Positions 19,013-27,975 are shown, counted from the first letter of the stretch. The stretch: DNA of 64,000 nucleotides from DATKAS01 sp963773315 (GCA_963773315.1 CAVZAF010000011.1:310001-374000); one strand, 5' to 3'. Program-made: numbers and translations. The notes: generated by a model not told the origin, from the letters alone.

Positions 19013-20476
19013 GTGGGGTCTGACGACAAGCGCATCGTGGTGGTGGGGGCCGGAGTGGCCGGGTTGGGCGCCGCCTTGGCGCTGAGCAGAGACGGACACC
19101 AAGTCACGCTGCTCGAACGCGACGCCACCCCCTTGCCGCCCGATCCGAGCTCCGCGTTCGAGTGGGACCGGCGGGGCGCTCCCCAGGTCCGCCACAGCCA
19201 TGCGTTCCTCGCCCGGCTGTACAACCTGCTCCGCATCTCGTATCCCGATGTGCTCGCCGACCTCCTCGCGGCCGGCGCGACCGAGATCCGCATGGCCGAG
19301 AACCTTCCGCCCACGATGACCGGCTGGACCCCGCGTCCCGGTGACGACGAGCTCGTGATGCTCGCGTGTCGACGCACGACGTTCGAGTGGGTGCTCCGGC
19401 GGTCGGTGCTCGCGAGTCCGAGGTGCTCGATTCGTGACGGCGTCGCCGCTGAGGGGTTGGTCGCCGCACCGGGCGCCGACGGCATCCCAGTGGTGACCGG
19501 CGTGCGCACGAGCGCGGGCGACTTCCCGGCCGGCCTCACGGTGGTGGCTGGTGGACGACGCTCGACCCTCCCGGACTGGCTCGCCGAGATCGGCGCCGAC
19601 CCCGTGCCCGAAGAAGTCGAGGACACCGGGATCGTCTACTACTCACGGTTCTACGAGCTGCTCCCCGGCGCGGAGCCTCCGCCCCGAGACGGCCCCATCG
19701 GCGGCGACCTCGGGTATCTCAAGTACGCGATCTTCCAGGGCGACAACGGCACGTTCTCGATCACGCTCGCGACGCCCACGGACGACTCGCTTCTCCGCGG
19801 GGCGCTGTCGACCATCGACGCGTTCGACACGACCGCAGCCGTGCTCCCCGCCACGAAGGCGTGGGTCGATCCGGCGATCTCGCGTCCGATCACGGACGTG
19901 CACCTGATGGCGGGGTTGCTCAACCGGCTGCGCACCTACGTCGTCGACGGGCGTCCGCTCGCGCTTGGAGTACATGCGCTCGGCGACGCCAGCGTCTGCA
20001 CGAATCCGCTCTACGGGCGCGGGTGCTCCACCGGCTTCTGGCACGCGCATCTGCTCGCGGGCGTCGTGCGTGAGCATCCCGACGACCTGATCGCGCAAGC
20101 ACTCGAGCTCCACGCGCTCACCGACGAGCACCTGCTTCCGTGGTACCGCTCATCCGTGGTGCAAGACGCCGAGGCGAGGCGCATCGCAGCCGCACTGCTC
20201 GCGGGCGAGGACATCGACGATCCCGAGGATCCCCGTTCGTTCATGCGCTCGGTGCTGCGCGAAGGGCTGGCACCAGCGCTGCGCACCGATCCCGAGGTGT
20301 ATCGGGCGTTCGTGCGCACGTTCAACCTGTTGCTCCCGCCCGAGACGCTGATGAGCGACGCCGACATCGGAGCGCGCGTCCTGGCAGTGTGGAACGACCG
20401 AGAGAACCGTCCGCCCGAGCCCGTGCTGGGGCCGCCGCGACCCGAGCTGCTCGAGGCGCTGGGGCTGGCTGCTTAG
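19013..20476 (+). CDS. FAD-dependent oxidoreductase (geranylgeranyl-reductase/monooxygenase-like)
   Basis: The 487-residue flavoprotein starts at GTG 19013. It has an N-terminal dinucleotide fold RIVVVGAGVAGLGAALALSR and the FAD-binding Asp motif in GDASVCTNPLYGRGCSTGFW near residue 325. The layout resembles the PHBH-type group that includes geranylgeranyl reductases and hydroxylases. No specific substrate motif is recognised. The C-terminal 130 residues are helical with many Asp and Glu. It is divergent from groEL and convergent with the CysO-like gene. A role in quinone or lipid hydrogenation is possible but unsupported beyond the fold. Confidence 0.8.
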   Translation: MGSDDKRIVVVGAGVAGLGAALALSRDGHQVTLLERDATPLPPDPSSAFEWDRRGAPQVRHSHAFLARLYNLLRISYPDVLADLLAAGATEIRMAENLPPTMTGWTPRPGDDELVMLACRRTTFEWVLRRSVLASPRCSIRDGVAAEGLVAAPGADGIPVVTGVRTSAGDFPAGLTVVAGGRRSTLPDWLAEIGADPVPEEVEDTGIVYYSRFYELLPGAEPPPRDGPIGGDLGYLKYAIFQGDNGTFSITLATPTDDSLLRGALSTIDAFDTTAAVLPATKAWVDPAISRPITDVHLMAGLLNRLRTYVVDGRPLALGVHALGDASVCTNPLYGRGCSTGFWHAHLLAGVVREHPDDLIAQALELHALTDEHLLPWYRSSVVQDAEARRIAAALLAGEDIDDPEDPRSFMRSVLREGLAPALRTDPEVYRAFVRTFNLLLPPETLMSDADIGARVLAVWNDRENRPPEPVLGPPRPELLEALGLAA

Positions 20477-20491
20477 CGATCGGCCAGCGGG

Positions 20492-20767
20492 TCAGCCGCC
20501 GGCGACCGCGGGGATGATCGACACCGTCTCGCCGTCGGGCACCGGCGTGTCGAGGCCCTGCAGGAAGCGCACGTCGTCGTCGGCGACGAACAGGTTGACG
20601 AACCGACGCAGGTTGCCGTCGTCGTCGAAGATCCGGCTCCGGAATCCGGGATGCGCCGCCTCGAGGTTGTCGAGCACCTCTGCCAGCGTGGCGCCTTCGA
20701 CCTTGACCTCGGAAACACCGCCAGTCGCGGGACGCAGCGTGGTGGGGACTCGCACGGTGACGCTCAT
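20492..20767 (-). CDS. CysO/MoaD-like ubiquitin-fold sulfur-carrier protein
   Basis: The 91-residue beta-grasp protein starts MSVTVRVPTTLRPATGG and ends IIPAVAGG, the C-terminal Gly-Gly that is activated and thiocarboxylated in MoaD, ThiS and CysO. The sequence between (VEGATLAEVLDNLEAAHPGF and NLFVADDDVRFLQGLDTPV) matches the mycobacterial CysO pattern, used in cysteine biosynthesis with CysM and Mec. MoaD-like use cannot be excluded, since no partner gene is adjacent. ATG 20767 is chosen because the longer upstream frame has no family character. Confidence 0.88.
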   Translation of the reverse strand: MSVTVRVPTTLRPATGGVSEVKVEGATLAEVLDNLEAAHPGFRSRIFDDDGNLRRFVNLFVADDDVRFLQGLDTPVPDGETVSIIPAVAGG

Positions 20768-20793
20768 CGGGGGCGCAGCGTAGCGGCCTCGTC

Positions 20794-21056
20794 TCACGAC
20801 TCCACCGCCGGACCGCCGTCGAAGTCGAGTGTGAGCGCGCCCAAACGGGCGCGGTGATCCGCAACTTCGCGGCATCGGCGGCGATACGCGTCCTCGATGG
20901 TGTCGACCAGCCACTCCGGTCTTCCCAGATCGCTCCAGTACACGTCGATGACGAGCTATCCCAGCGCTTCGAGCCACTTCCGTCGCGCGGCCGCAGCCCG
21001 CTGCCGCCGGGGACCGCAAGCGCAGCCACAGCGCGCTCGGCGCCGGCCGCATCCAT
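20794..21056 (-). CDS. Possible small broken or frameshifted gene, uncharacterised
   Basis: This leftward stretch lies in the 380-base gap between the CysO-like gene and gpgS. From GTG 20943 a frame of 49 codons reads V-Y-W-S-D-L-G-R-P-E-W-L-V-D-T-I-E-D-A and so on to a stop at 20794, a protein-like composition. Directly upstream in the same frame is TAG (20958-20956). If one base is missing there, the frame from ATG 21056 (MDAAGAERAVAALAVPGGSG) joins through SKRWD to LVIDVYWSDLGRPEWL, giving about 87 residues. This fits the single-base errors seen elsewhere, but no family is recognised and it could be decayed or non-coding. The remaining gap (21057-21147) shows nothing else. Confidence 0.35.
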
Positions 21057-21147
21057 GCCCGTGTAAGCGTACGAAAGGGTGTGACATTCCCTCTGGCGCA
21101 AGGGGACCGCCTTGCGGGATGGACGTGTCGCAGGGGACCATTGCGCC

Positions 21148-22053
21148 GTGCCAGCCCCCGTGGTGCGCGCGTTCCACTACCGCGCGTTCGACTTGCCGCG
21201 CCTCGTCGAAGCCAAGCGCGAGACGACGATCTCGGTGTGCTTGCCCGCGCGCGACGAGGAGGACACGGTCGGCGAGATCGTCGAGCTGATCCAGCACGAG
21301 CTCGTGGAACGGTGGCCGCTCGTCGACGAGATCCTCGTCATCGACGACCGCTCGATCGACGGCACCGCGAAGGTGGCGGCTGACGCGGGCGCGCGGGTCG
21401 TGAGCACCGAGGAGGTGCTACCCGACTTCGACGACCTTGGTGGCAAGGGCGACGCGCTATGGCGATCGGTGTTCGCTGCGGACGGCGACGTCATCGTCTG
21501 GTGCGACGCGGACATCCGCAACTTCGGCGCGCGGTTTGTCATCGGGCTCGTCGGCCCGCTGCTGATGCGCAACGACGTCGCGTTCGTGAAGGGCTACTAC
21601 GACCGTCCGCTCGACGGTCGCCACGGCGAGGGAGGACGAGTCACCGAGCTCGTCGCTCGACCGCTCGTGTCGCTCCTGTTCCCGCACCTGTCGACGATCA
21701 TCCAGCCACTCGGAGGCGAGTACGCCGGGCGCCGCGAAGTCCTCGAGCAGCTGCCCTTCGCGACGGGCTACGGCGTCGACCTCGCTCTGCTGATCGACAT
21801 CAGCGCGCGGTTCGGGCTGGAGTCGATCGCGCAGGTCGACCTCGGCACTCGCATCCACCGCAATCGCTCGCTCGACGAGCTGTCACCGCAGTCGATGGCG
21901 ATCATGCAGACCGTCTTGGCCCGCTCCGGCCTCACGCTGCCCCACGGCCCGGCCCGGCCGCTCGTACGCCCGGGATCCGAGCCGGTGCTGGTCGAGACGA
22001 TCGACCGGCCCCCGCTCATCGAGCTCGCCGCGTACCGCCGACGCAGTGCCTGA
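21148..22053 (+). CDS. gpgS: Glucosyl-3-phosphoglycerate synthase (GT-A family)
   Basis: GpgS transfers glucose from a nucleotide sugar to 3-phosphoglycerate, the first step to glucosylglycerate and methylglucose polysaccharides. The GT-A fold is clear: ISVCLPARDEEDTVGEIV near residue 20, the DDRSIDGT loop, and the metal-binding WCDADIRNF (DxD) near 112. The acceptor-side region QPLGGEYAGRREVLEQLPF and DLGTRIHRNRSLDELSPQS is typical of actinobacterial GpgS. GTG 21148 is chosen as start; a frame to 21112 exists but lacks family sequence. The protein is about 301 residues. Glycerate kinase lies 240 bases downstream on the other strand. Confidence 0.88.
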   Translation: MPAPVVRAFHYRAFDLPRLVEAKRETTISVCLPARDEEDTVGEIVELIQHELVERWPLVDEILVIDDRSIDGTAKVAADAGARVVSTEEVLPDFDDLGGKGDALWRSVFAADGDVIVWCDADIRNFGARFVIGLVGPLLMRNDVAFVKGYYDRPLDGRHGEGGRVTELVARPLVSLLFPHLSTIIQPLGGEYAGRREVLEQLPFATGYGVDLALLIDISARFGLESIAQVDLGTRIHRNRSLDELSPQSMAIMQTVLARSGLTLPHGPARPLVRPGSEPVLVETIDRPPLIELAAYRRRSA

Positions 22054-22074
22054 CCTCAGCGGTACGCTGCCCTC

Positions 22075-22287
22075 GTGGGTCAACTCGAGCCGCGCAAGCC
22101 GCAGCACCCGGAAAAGCCGTCGTTCCCCGCGGGGATGGTGGTCGTCGGAGTCCTCGCCGTGCTCGGCGCGCTCTGGCTGCTTCGCTTCGTCACCGGCCTG
22201 CTGTTCACCGGCGTGAAGCTTGCCTTGATCGGCGTCGTCGTCTACGCAGCGGTGCGGCTGGCGATGGGCCCGCGCGACCGCCGGTAG
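22075..22287 (+). CDS. Small predicted membrane protein, 70 aa
   Basis: Starts at GTG 22075, 21 bases after gpgS, and probably shares its transcript. The first 20 residues are polar with several Pro and Lys; residues 21-39 (MVVVGVLAVLGALWLLRFV) and 42-63 (LLFTGVKLALIGVVVYAAV) are two membrane segments separated by a short loop. The C-terminus is basic (GPRDRR). No family is recognised. The two clean hydrophobic segments and spacing support a real gene. Confidence 0.6.
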   Translation: MGQLEPRKPQHPEKPSFPAGMVVVGVLAVLGALWLLRFVTGLLFTGVKLALIGVVVYAAVRLAMGPRDRR

Positions 22288-22296
22288 AAGACCGCT

Positions 22297-23280
22297 TCAG
22301 CCCTTCAGCCGTTCCGCCACGACCTCTTCGATGCACACGAGGGTGTCGGCCATCGCGCGCTCGCGCCCGAACCGCGCGACCAGCGACACCGCGTCGACGC
22401 GCTCGTCGCAACCATCAAAGACCTCACCCGCGACGACGAGTGCGGGCACATCGAGTGAGGCCGCGAGGTCGACCACCCCACCGACGACCTTTCCCTCGAA
22501 CGACTGCGCGTCTACGAACCCTTCGCCGGTGACGACGAGATCGGCGCCCTCGATCGCGTCAGCCAGGTCGGTCTCGTTCGCGACGAGCTCGAACCCCGAG
22601 ACGAGCTGCGCACCGATCGCCGCAAGGCCGCCCGCGAGGCCGCCTGCCGCGCCACTGCTCTCGATCTCACGCACGTCGACGCCGTAGTCCTCCACGTAGA
22701 TCTGCGCGAGGCGTTCGAGGCGACGGCGCAACAGCTCGACCTGCGCGGGCGTTGCCCCCTTCTGCGGACCGAACACCTCAGCGGCATCGACGAACAGCGT
22801 GCGCACGTCGCATGCGACCAACATCTCGATGCCGCGCAGCCGGGCCGGCGGGAAGATCGCTCGCAGCGCACCCAAGCCGCCGTCGGTCGTCGCCGAACCA
22901 CCTACTCCGACGATCACCCGGTTCGCTCCGGCCTCGAGCGCGGCAGCGATGAGCTCGCCGGTGCCGTGTGTCGACGCCGCCACGGGGTCGTTGCCCTCCG
23001 CGCCCCCGACGAGGGCAAGGCCCGACGCGCGCGCCATCTCGATGACCGCGGTGCGCTTCGCGAGCCTCCACTCGGCGTCGACCTGATCGCCGAGTGGTCC
23101 CATCACCGTGGTGCGTCGGTTCGCTCCACCCAGCGCGTCGAGGGTGCCCTCGCCGCCGTCGGCCATCGGGCGGGCATCGCACTCTGCGCCGGTGCGCGCG
23201 ACAGCGCGACACACCGCGGCGGCGGCCTCGGTCGCAGTGGCCGTGCCCCGGAACTTGTCGATGGCAGCCACGACGCGCAC
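22297..23280 (-). CDS. Glycerate kinase (GlxK/GarK family)
   Basis: Phosphorylates glycerate with ATP to a phosphoglycerate. Family motifs are VVAAIDKFRGTATA at the N-terminus, MADGGEGTLDALGG near residue 45, GVGGSATTDGGLGAL near 120 and VTGEGFVDAQSFEGK near 250. GTG 23280 is chosen because the frame before it is not family-like and 327 residues is a little below but near the usual length. It is the last gene of the leftward zwf-DUF2090-glycerate kinase set, 17 bases after the previous stop, and converges on gpgS and the small membrane gene. Confidence 0.9.
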   Translation of the reverse strand: MRVVAAIDKFRGTATATEAAAAVCRAVARTGAECDARPMADGGEGTLDALGGANRRTTVMGPLGDQVDAEWRLAKRTAVIEMARASGLALVGGAEGNDPVAASTHGTGELIAAALEAGANRVIVGVGGSATTDGGLGALRAIFPPARLRGIEMLVACDVRTLFVDAAEVFGPQKGATPAQVELLRRRLERLAQIYVEDYGVDVREIESSGAAGGLAGGLAAIGAQLVSGFELVANETDLADAIEGADLVVTGEGFVDAQSFEGKVVGGVVDLAASLDVPALVVAGEVFDGCDERVDAVSLVARFGRERAMADTLVCIEEVVAERLKG

Positions 23281-23297
23281 GCCGCCAATGGTCGCAC

Positions 23298-24209
23298 TCA
23301 GGCGGCCCCTGCATATGCGGCGGTGGTCTCGAGGTATCGATCGGCGATCTGGCGAACCGCTGTGTCGCGCGTCAGGGTTCCAGCGCGGAACCCTTCGAGC
23401 GCCGTCTGCCATAGCGTCCGGCCGACGGCGAACCCATCGAACCCGTGCACCGGAGCAGCGATCTTCAACCACTCGATCACCTTGGGCTCGTCGGCTCCGC
23501 GCCCGAGCACCACGCACACCACACCGTCGCGACCGCCCGATCGGGCCAGGTCAGCGACGCTCGCGCAGTCGCCTCGCTCGTCGAGGCCCTCGATCTTCCA
23601 GACGTCCGGCTCGACGCCCGCGGCCTGCATGGCCCGCACGATCTCGAGGAGCAAGCGAGGTCGGATCTCCCGGTCGTAGCGGCCGGGGTCGCCGCCGCAC
23701 TGCACGAGCTGCGCGGCAGTGGCAGGGATCAGGAGCTCGAACAGGAACCGGCGGTCGCGTTCGTGCAGCCAGTCACTGAGCCGATGCAGCCGCTCGGCCT
23801 GGCGGGCGTTCATCGCCGCGTCGCCTTCCGGGTTGTAGCGCACGAGGACCTTGGCGAACGTGGGATCGAACGCCTCGATGTGCGAGCCGAAGTCATCGCC
23901 GTACTCGAAGTCGAACTCGTCCTGTCCTGAACGTTCGACGGGCATCGCGAGTGCGAACCCCGCGTCGATCGCGGCGCGCGCGACGGCGACGCCGTACTCC
24001 TCGTCGACGAGCACTCCCGCGCCGACACGCGGTGCGCCGTCTTCGACCGCCCGCACGAACGCCTCGTAGATGAGGTTCTTCGCGTCGACGATGCCCGCGT
24101 GCACGTCAGCCGAGATCGGCGGAATGGCACCGAAGAGGCCCTTCTCGAACGACCCTCGATGGTCGAACGCCATGAGGTAGAGCGGCTTGTCGTAGCCGAG
24201 CGCGATCAC
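23298..24209 (-). CDS. DUF2090-domain aldolase-like protein
   Basis: The 303-residue protein resembles the C-terminal DUF2090 part of IolC-type proteins, related to 2-deoxy-5-keto-gluconate-6-phosphate aldolases of the TIM-barrel class I group. It starts MIALGYDKPLYLMAFDHRGS, with the Asp-His-Arg signature. It contains VLVDEEYGVAVARAA, LLIPATAAQL, and DVWKIEGL, whose Lys is a candidate Schiff-base residue by analogy. It is not fused to the IolC sugar-kinase domain. It lies between zwf and glycerate kinase in one leftward unit. Its true substrate is unknown; a sugar-phosphate aldol cleavage feeding the pentose or glycerate pools is inferred. Confidence 0.8.
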   Translation of the reverse strand: MIALGYDKPLYLMAFDHRGSFEKGLFGAIPPISADVHAGIVDAKNLIYEAFVRAVEDGAPRVGAGVLVDEEYGVAVARAAIDAGFALAMPVERSGQDEFDFEYGDDFGSHIEAFDPTFAKVLVRYNPEGDAAMNARQAERLHRLSDWLHERDRRFLFELLIPATAAQLVQCGGDPGRYDREIRPRLLLEIVRAMQAAGVEPDVWKIEGLDERGDCASVADLARSGGRDGVVCVVLGRGADEPKVIEWLKIAAPVHGFDGFAVGRTLWQTALEGFRAGTLTRDTAVRQIADRYLETTAAYAGAA

Positions 24210-24216
24210 GGCCTCT

Positions 24217-25644
24217 TCATTCCGGGAGACGCCAGCGGTACGGAGCGATCAGCTGGTTGATCGACTCGGGTCCCCACGAGCCCGGCGCGTACGACTCGAC
24301 CGCGGGTGGGTCCTCGAGGAGCGGCATCGAGATCTCCCACAGACGCTCGATGCCGTCGGAGCGCGTGAACAGCGCCTGATCGCCGAGCATCGCGTTGAGG
24401 ATCAACCGCTCGTACCCCTCGAGGTTGTTCGACGCGGCCCACGAGTCGGTGTACTTGAACTGCATCGACACCTCGGCGAGCTGCATGACCGGCCCGGGCT
24501 CCTTGGTCAGGAAGCTCACGCTGATCGACCCGGGATCCTTGAAGTCGATCACGAGCTCGTTGCGGCGCGACCCGTGGGTCGCGACCATGTCGATCGGGAA
24601 CATCTTGAGGGCAGGACCGCGGAAGCCGAGCGTGATCACCTGCCGGCTCTCCGCGAGGCTCTTGCCGGTGCGGAGGTAGAAGGGGACGCCGTGCCAACGC
24701 CAGTTGTCGACCGCGACCTCGAGCGCGACGAACGTCTCGGTCTGGGAGCGCTTGGCCACTCCCTGCTCGTCTCGATAGCCCTTGTACTGGCCACGAACGA
24801 CCTTCGCCGGATCGATCATGTGCATCGAGTCGAACACCTTGCCCTTCTCGTCTCGCAATGACTTCGCGCCGAGCGAGGTCGGCGGCTCCATCGCGACGAA
24901 CCCGAGCACCTGTAGCAGGTGCGTGACGACCATGTCGCGGTACGCGCCGGTCTTCTCGAAGAAGTCAGCACGCCCTTCGATCGAAAGCGTCTCGGGCACG
25001 TCGATCTGCACGTAGCTCACGTGATCGCGATTCCAGATGGGCTCGAACATGCCGTTCGCGAATCGGACGGCGAGGATGTTGTCGATGCTCTCCTTGCCGA
25101 GGAAGTGATCGATGCGGAAGATGCACGACTCGTCGAAGACCGCGTGCACGGTGGCGTTGAGCGCCCGAGCGCTGTCGAGGTCGTAGCCGAACGGCTTCTC
25201 GATGATGACGTGGGCATCCTGGTTGAGGCCAGTCGCGCCGAGCATCGTGACGACCGAGCCGAAGGCCGCCGGCGGCACGGCCAAGTGGTGGAGCAGGCGG
25301 GCGCCGGCTCCGATGTCGGCCTTGGCCTTTCCGACCGCGTCGACGAGCGGCTTCGGGTCTTGGGGATCAGACGCGGCGAAGTCGAGCGCGGCTTCGAAGG
25401 TCTTCCACGTTTCACCGGTGGGCTTCACGATGCCGAACTCGCGGATCGAGTCCTTCGCGTGCTTACGGAACGCGGCGCGCGAGATCGCGAACTTCGCGGG
25501 TGACGTCCCGATGATCCGGTATCGCTCTGGCAGCAGCCCGGCTGCGGCGAGGTGGTAGAGGCCCGGGATGAGCTTGCGCTTGGCCAGGTCGCCCGTGGCT
25601 CCGAAGAGCACGATCACATGGTCGTCGGGGATGTCATTGCTCAT
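24217..25644 (-). CDS. zwf: Glucose-6-phosphate dehydrogenase
   Basis: Oxidises glucose-6-phosphate to the 6-phosphogluconolactone with NAD(P)+. The 475-residue protein has the cofactor motif VIVLFGATGDLAKRKLIPGL near the N-terminus, the EKPFGYDLDSA segment with the substrate Lys, and the active-site RIDHFLGKESIDNI near residue 180. Length and motifs are complete and there is no frameshift. Neither opcA nor pgl (devB) is adjacent, unlike the common actinobacterial tkt-tal-zwf-opcA-pgl order. First gene of the set with DUF2090 and glycerate kinase; divergent from rpiA with 52 bases between. Confidence 0.95.
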   Translation of the reverse strand: MSNDIPDDHVIVLFGATGDLAKRKLIPGLYHLAAAGLLPERYRIIGTSPAKFAISRAAFRKHAKDSIREFGIVKPTGETWKTFEAALDFAASDPQDPKPLVDAVGKAKADIGAGARLLHHLAVPPAAFGSVVTMLGATGLNQDAHVIIEKPFGYDLDSARALNATVHAVFDESCIFRIDHFLGKESIDNILAVRFANGMFEPIWNRDHVSYVQIDVPETLSIEGRADFFEKTGAYRDMVVTHLLQVLGFVAMEPPTSLGAKSLRDEKGKVFDSMHMIDPAKVVRGQYKGYRDEQGVAKRSQTETFVALEVAVDNWRWHGVPFYLRTGKSLAESRQVITLGFRGPALKMFPIDMVATHGSRRNELVIDFKDPGSISVSFLTKEPGPVMQLAEVSMQFKYTDSWAASNNLEGYERLILNAMLGDQALFTRSDGIERLWEISMPLLEDPPAVESYAPGSWGPESINQLIAPYRWRLPE

Positions 25645-25696
25645 GTCGACTCACCGTTCTGTCGGGGAATGGGCTGTCCTGTAGGTTCCCGCAGTC

Positions 25697-26344
25697 ATGG
25701 CGACCGTGGAAGACGAGAAGCGTCTCGCCGCCGAGGCATCTGCTGAGCTCGTGGAAGACGGGATGACCGTCGGGCTCGGCACGGGCTCGACGGTCGCGTA
25801 CCTGCTGCCCGCGCTGGCACGGCGAAAGCTCGACTTGCGCTGCGTCGCGACGTCGCCTCGCACCGAGAAAGCCGCGGCCGAGCTGGGCCTGCGAGTCGAG
25901 CCGTTCGACACGATCGATCGCTTCGACATGACGATCGACGGCGCAGACCAGATCGCGCCCGACGGCTGGCTCGTGAAGGGGGGAGGCGCCGCGCACACGC
26001 GCGAGAAGCTCGTCGCGATCGCGGCCGATCGGTTCGTGGTCATCGCCGATTCGTCGAAGCCGGTGCCCGCGTTGCGCGCTCCGGTGCCGCTCGAGCTGCT
26101 CGAGTTCGGCCTCGCGGCGACGCTCCGCCGCCTCGGGGACGTGACGTTGCGCGATGTGCCTCGTAGCCCGGACGGCGGCGTGATCGCGGACTACCACGGT
26201 GTGCTCACCGACCCGCAGGTCCTCGCCTTGCTGCTCGACTCGACTCCCGGCGTCGTCGACCACGGCCTCTTCCCGCCGTCGATGGTCGCGACGGTGATCG
26301 TCGCCCGGGGCGACGAGATCGAACATAGGGAGATTGGCTCCTAG
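25697..26344 (+). CDS. rpiA: Ribose-5-phosphate isomerase A
   Basis: Interconverts ribose-5-phosphate and ribulose-5-phosphate. The 215-residue protein has the phosphate-binding VGLGTGSTVAYLLPAL near residue 25, FDMTIDGADQI near 80 with the catalytic Asp pair, and LVKGGGAAHTREK with the catalytic Glu/Lys. Normal RpiA length. It is the only rightward gene in the sugar cluster; its stop TAG (26342-26344) overlaps the stop of pgi on the other strand within the four-base palindrome CTAG. Confidence 0.95.
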   Translation: MATVEDEKRLAAEASAELVEDGMTVGLGTGSTVAYLLPALARRKLDLRCVATSPRTEKAAAELGLRVEPFDTIDRFDMTIDGADQIAPDGWLVKGGGAAHTREKLVAIAADRFVVIADSSKPVPALRAPVPLELLEFGLAATLRRLGDVTLRDVPRSPDGGVIADYHGVLTDPQVLALLLDSTPGVVDHGLFPPSMVATVIVARGDEIEHREIGS

Positions 26345-27975
26345 CGCTTGAGCGCCTTGAGCGCGCGGTACTTGCGGATCAGCGCGTTCGTCGACGAGTC
26401 GTGGGTGAGGTTGGGCTCGTCCCCGCTCTCGAGCTCCGGAACGATCCGAGCCGCGAGGACCTTGCCGAGCTCGACCCCCCACTGGTCGAACGAGTCGATG
26501 TTCCAAATCACGCCCTGCGTGAAGACGCTGTGCTCGTACAGCGCGATGAGCGCACCGAGCACGTGCGGCGTCAGCACTTCGGCGAGGATCACGTTGGTAG
26601 GGCGATTGCCTTCCATCACGCGGTGCGGAACGACGCCTTCGGCGGTGCCCTCTTCGCGCACCTGCTGCTCGGTCTTCCCGAACGCGAGCGCCTCGGCTTG
26701 TGCGAAGACGTTCGACGACAGGATGTCGTGATGTGAGCCGATGGGGTTCAGCGACTTGCCGAACCCGATGAGGTCGACGGGGATGAGCTTCGTGCCCTGG
26801 TGGATCAGCTGGTAGAAGCTGTGCTGCCCGTTCGTGCCGGGCTCGCCCCAGTAGACCGCGCCAGTCTGGTAGTCGACGTGCGTGCCCTCGATCGTGACGT
26901 GCTTTCCGTTCGACTCCATCGTCAGCTGCTGCAGGTACGCAGGAAAGCGCTTGAGGTACTGCTCGTAGGGCATCACGCCGACGGTCTGGGCGTCGAAGAA
27001 GTCGCCGTACCAGAGAGCGAGCAAGCCCATGATCACTGGCAGGTTCTGCGCAAGCGGAGCCGTGCGGAAGTGCACGTCCATGTCGTGGAAGCCGGCCAGC
27101 ATCTGTTTGAAGCCGTCGGGACCGACCGCGAGCATCGTCGACAGGCCGATCGCCGAGTCCATCGAGTACCGACCACCGACCCAGTCCCAGAAGCCGAACA
27201 TGTTCTCGGTGTCGATGCCGAACTCGGACACCTTCTCCGCGTTGGTCGAGACCGCGACGAAGTGCTTCGCGATCGCGGCCTCGTCGCCGAGCTGCTGCAA
27301 CGCCCACGCTCGCGCGGAATGCGCGTTCGTGAGCGTCTCGAGCGTGGTGAACGTCTTGGACGAGATGATGAAGAGCGTCTCGTCCGCGTTGAGGTCACGC
27401 GTGGCCTCGGCGAAGTCGGTCGAGTCGACGTTCGACACGAAGCGGAACGTCATGTCGCGACGCGTGTAGTGGCGGAGGGCCTCGTACGCCATCACCGGCC
27501 CGAGGTCGGACCCTCCGATGCCGATGTTCACGACGTTCTTGATGGGCTTGCCGGTGTGCCCCTTCCAGTCGCCCGACCGCACTCGGTCGCAGAACGCGCT
27601 CATGCGGTCGAGCACCTCGTGCACCTGCGCCACGACGTCGACCCCGTCGACCATCAGCGACGTGCCCTTGGGCATCCGGAGCGTGACGTGCAGCACCGAC
27701 CGGTTCTCGGAGACGTTGATGCGCTCGCCGGTGAACATCTTCTCGGTGTGCTCGCGGAGACCCGACTCCTCCGCGAGCTGGATGAGCAGTCGGAGCGTCT
27801 CGTCCGTGACCCGGTTCTTCGAGTAGTCGAGGTAGAGCCCGATCGCCTCGACAGTGAGTCGCTCTCCGCGCGCCGCATCCGAGGCGAACAGATCGCGGAG
27901 ATGTGTGCCTGCGATCTCGGCGTGGTGCTGCTCGAGGGCTTTCCACGCGAGCCGATCACGAAGAGGAGTCGCCAT
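26341..27975 (-). CDS. pgi: Glucose-6-phosphate isomerase
   Basis: Interconverts glucose-6-phosphate and fructose-6-phosphate. Signature sequences are NVVNIGIGGSDLGPVMAYEA, VGGRYSMDSAIGL and HSFYQLIHQGTKLIPVDL. ATG 27975 is chosen: it overlaps the tal stop (TGATG), and the longer frame to 28026 is tal sequence in another frame. The resulting 544 residues match the long bacterial Pgi form. It follows tkt and tal on the same strand. Confidence 0.95.
   Translation of the reverse strand: MATPLRDRLAWKALEQHHAEIAGTHLRDLFASDAARGERLTVEAIGLYLDYSKNRVTDETLRLLIQLAEESGLREHTEKMFTGERINVSENRSVLHVTLRMPKGTSLMVDGVDVVAQVHEVLDRMSAFCDRVRSGDWKGHTGKPIKNVVNIGIGGSDLGPVMAYEALRHYTRRDMTFRFVSNVDSTDFAEATRDLNADETLFIISSKTFTTLETLTNAHSARAWALQQLGDEAAIAKHFVAVSTNAEKVSEFGIDTENMFGFWDWVGGRYSMDSAIGLSTMLAVGPDGFKQMLAGFHDMDVHFRTAPLAQNLPVIMGLLALWYGDFFDAQTVGVMPYEQYLKRFPAYLQQLTMESNGKHVTIEGTHVDYQTGAVYWGEPGTNGQHSFYQLIHQGTKLIPVDLIGFGKSLNPIGSHHDILSSNVFAQAEALAFGKTEQQVREEGTAEGVVPHRVMEGNRPTNVILAEVLTPHVLGALIALYEHSVFTQGVIWNIDSFDQWGVELGKVLAARIVPELESGDEPNLTHDSSTNALIRKYRALKALKR

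Noticed and set aside
20322..21101. Long minus-strand frame covering the CysO-like gene in another frame
   Set aside because: It has no family similarity and overlaps two better-supported genes; only its first 35 codons might join the small broken gene.
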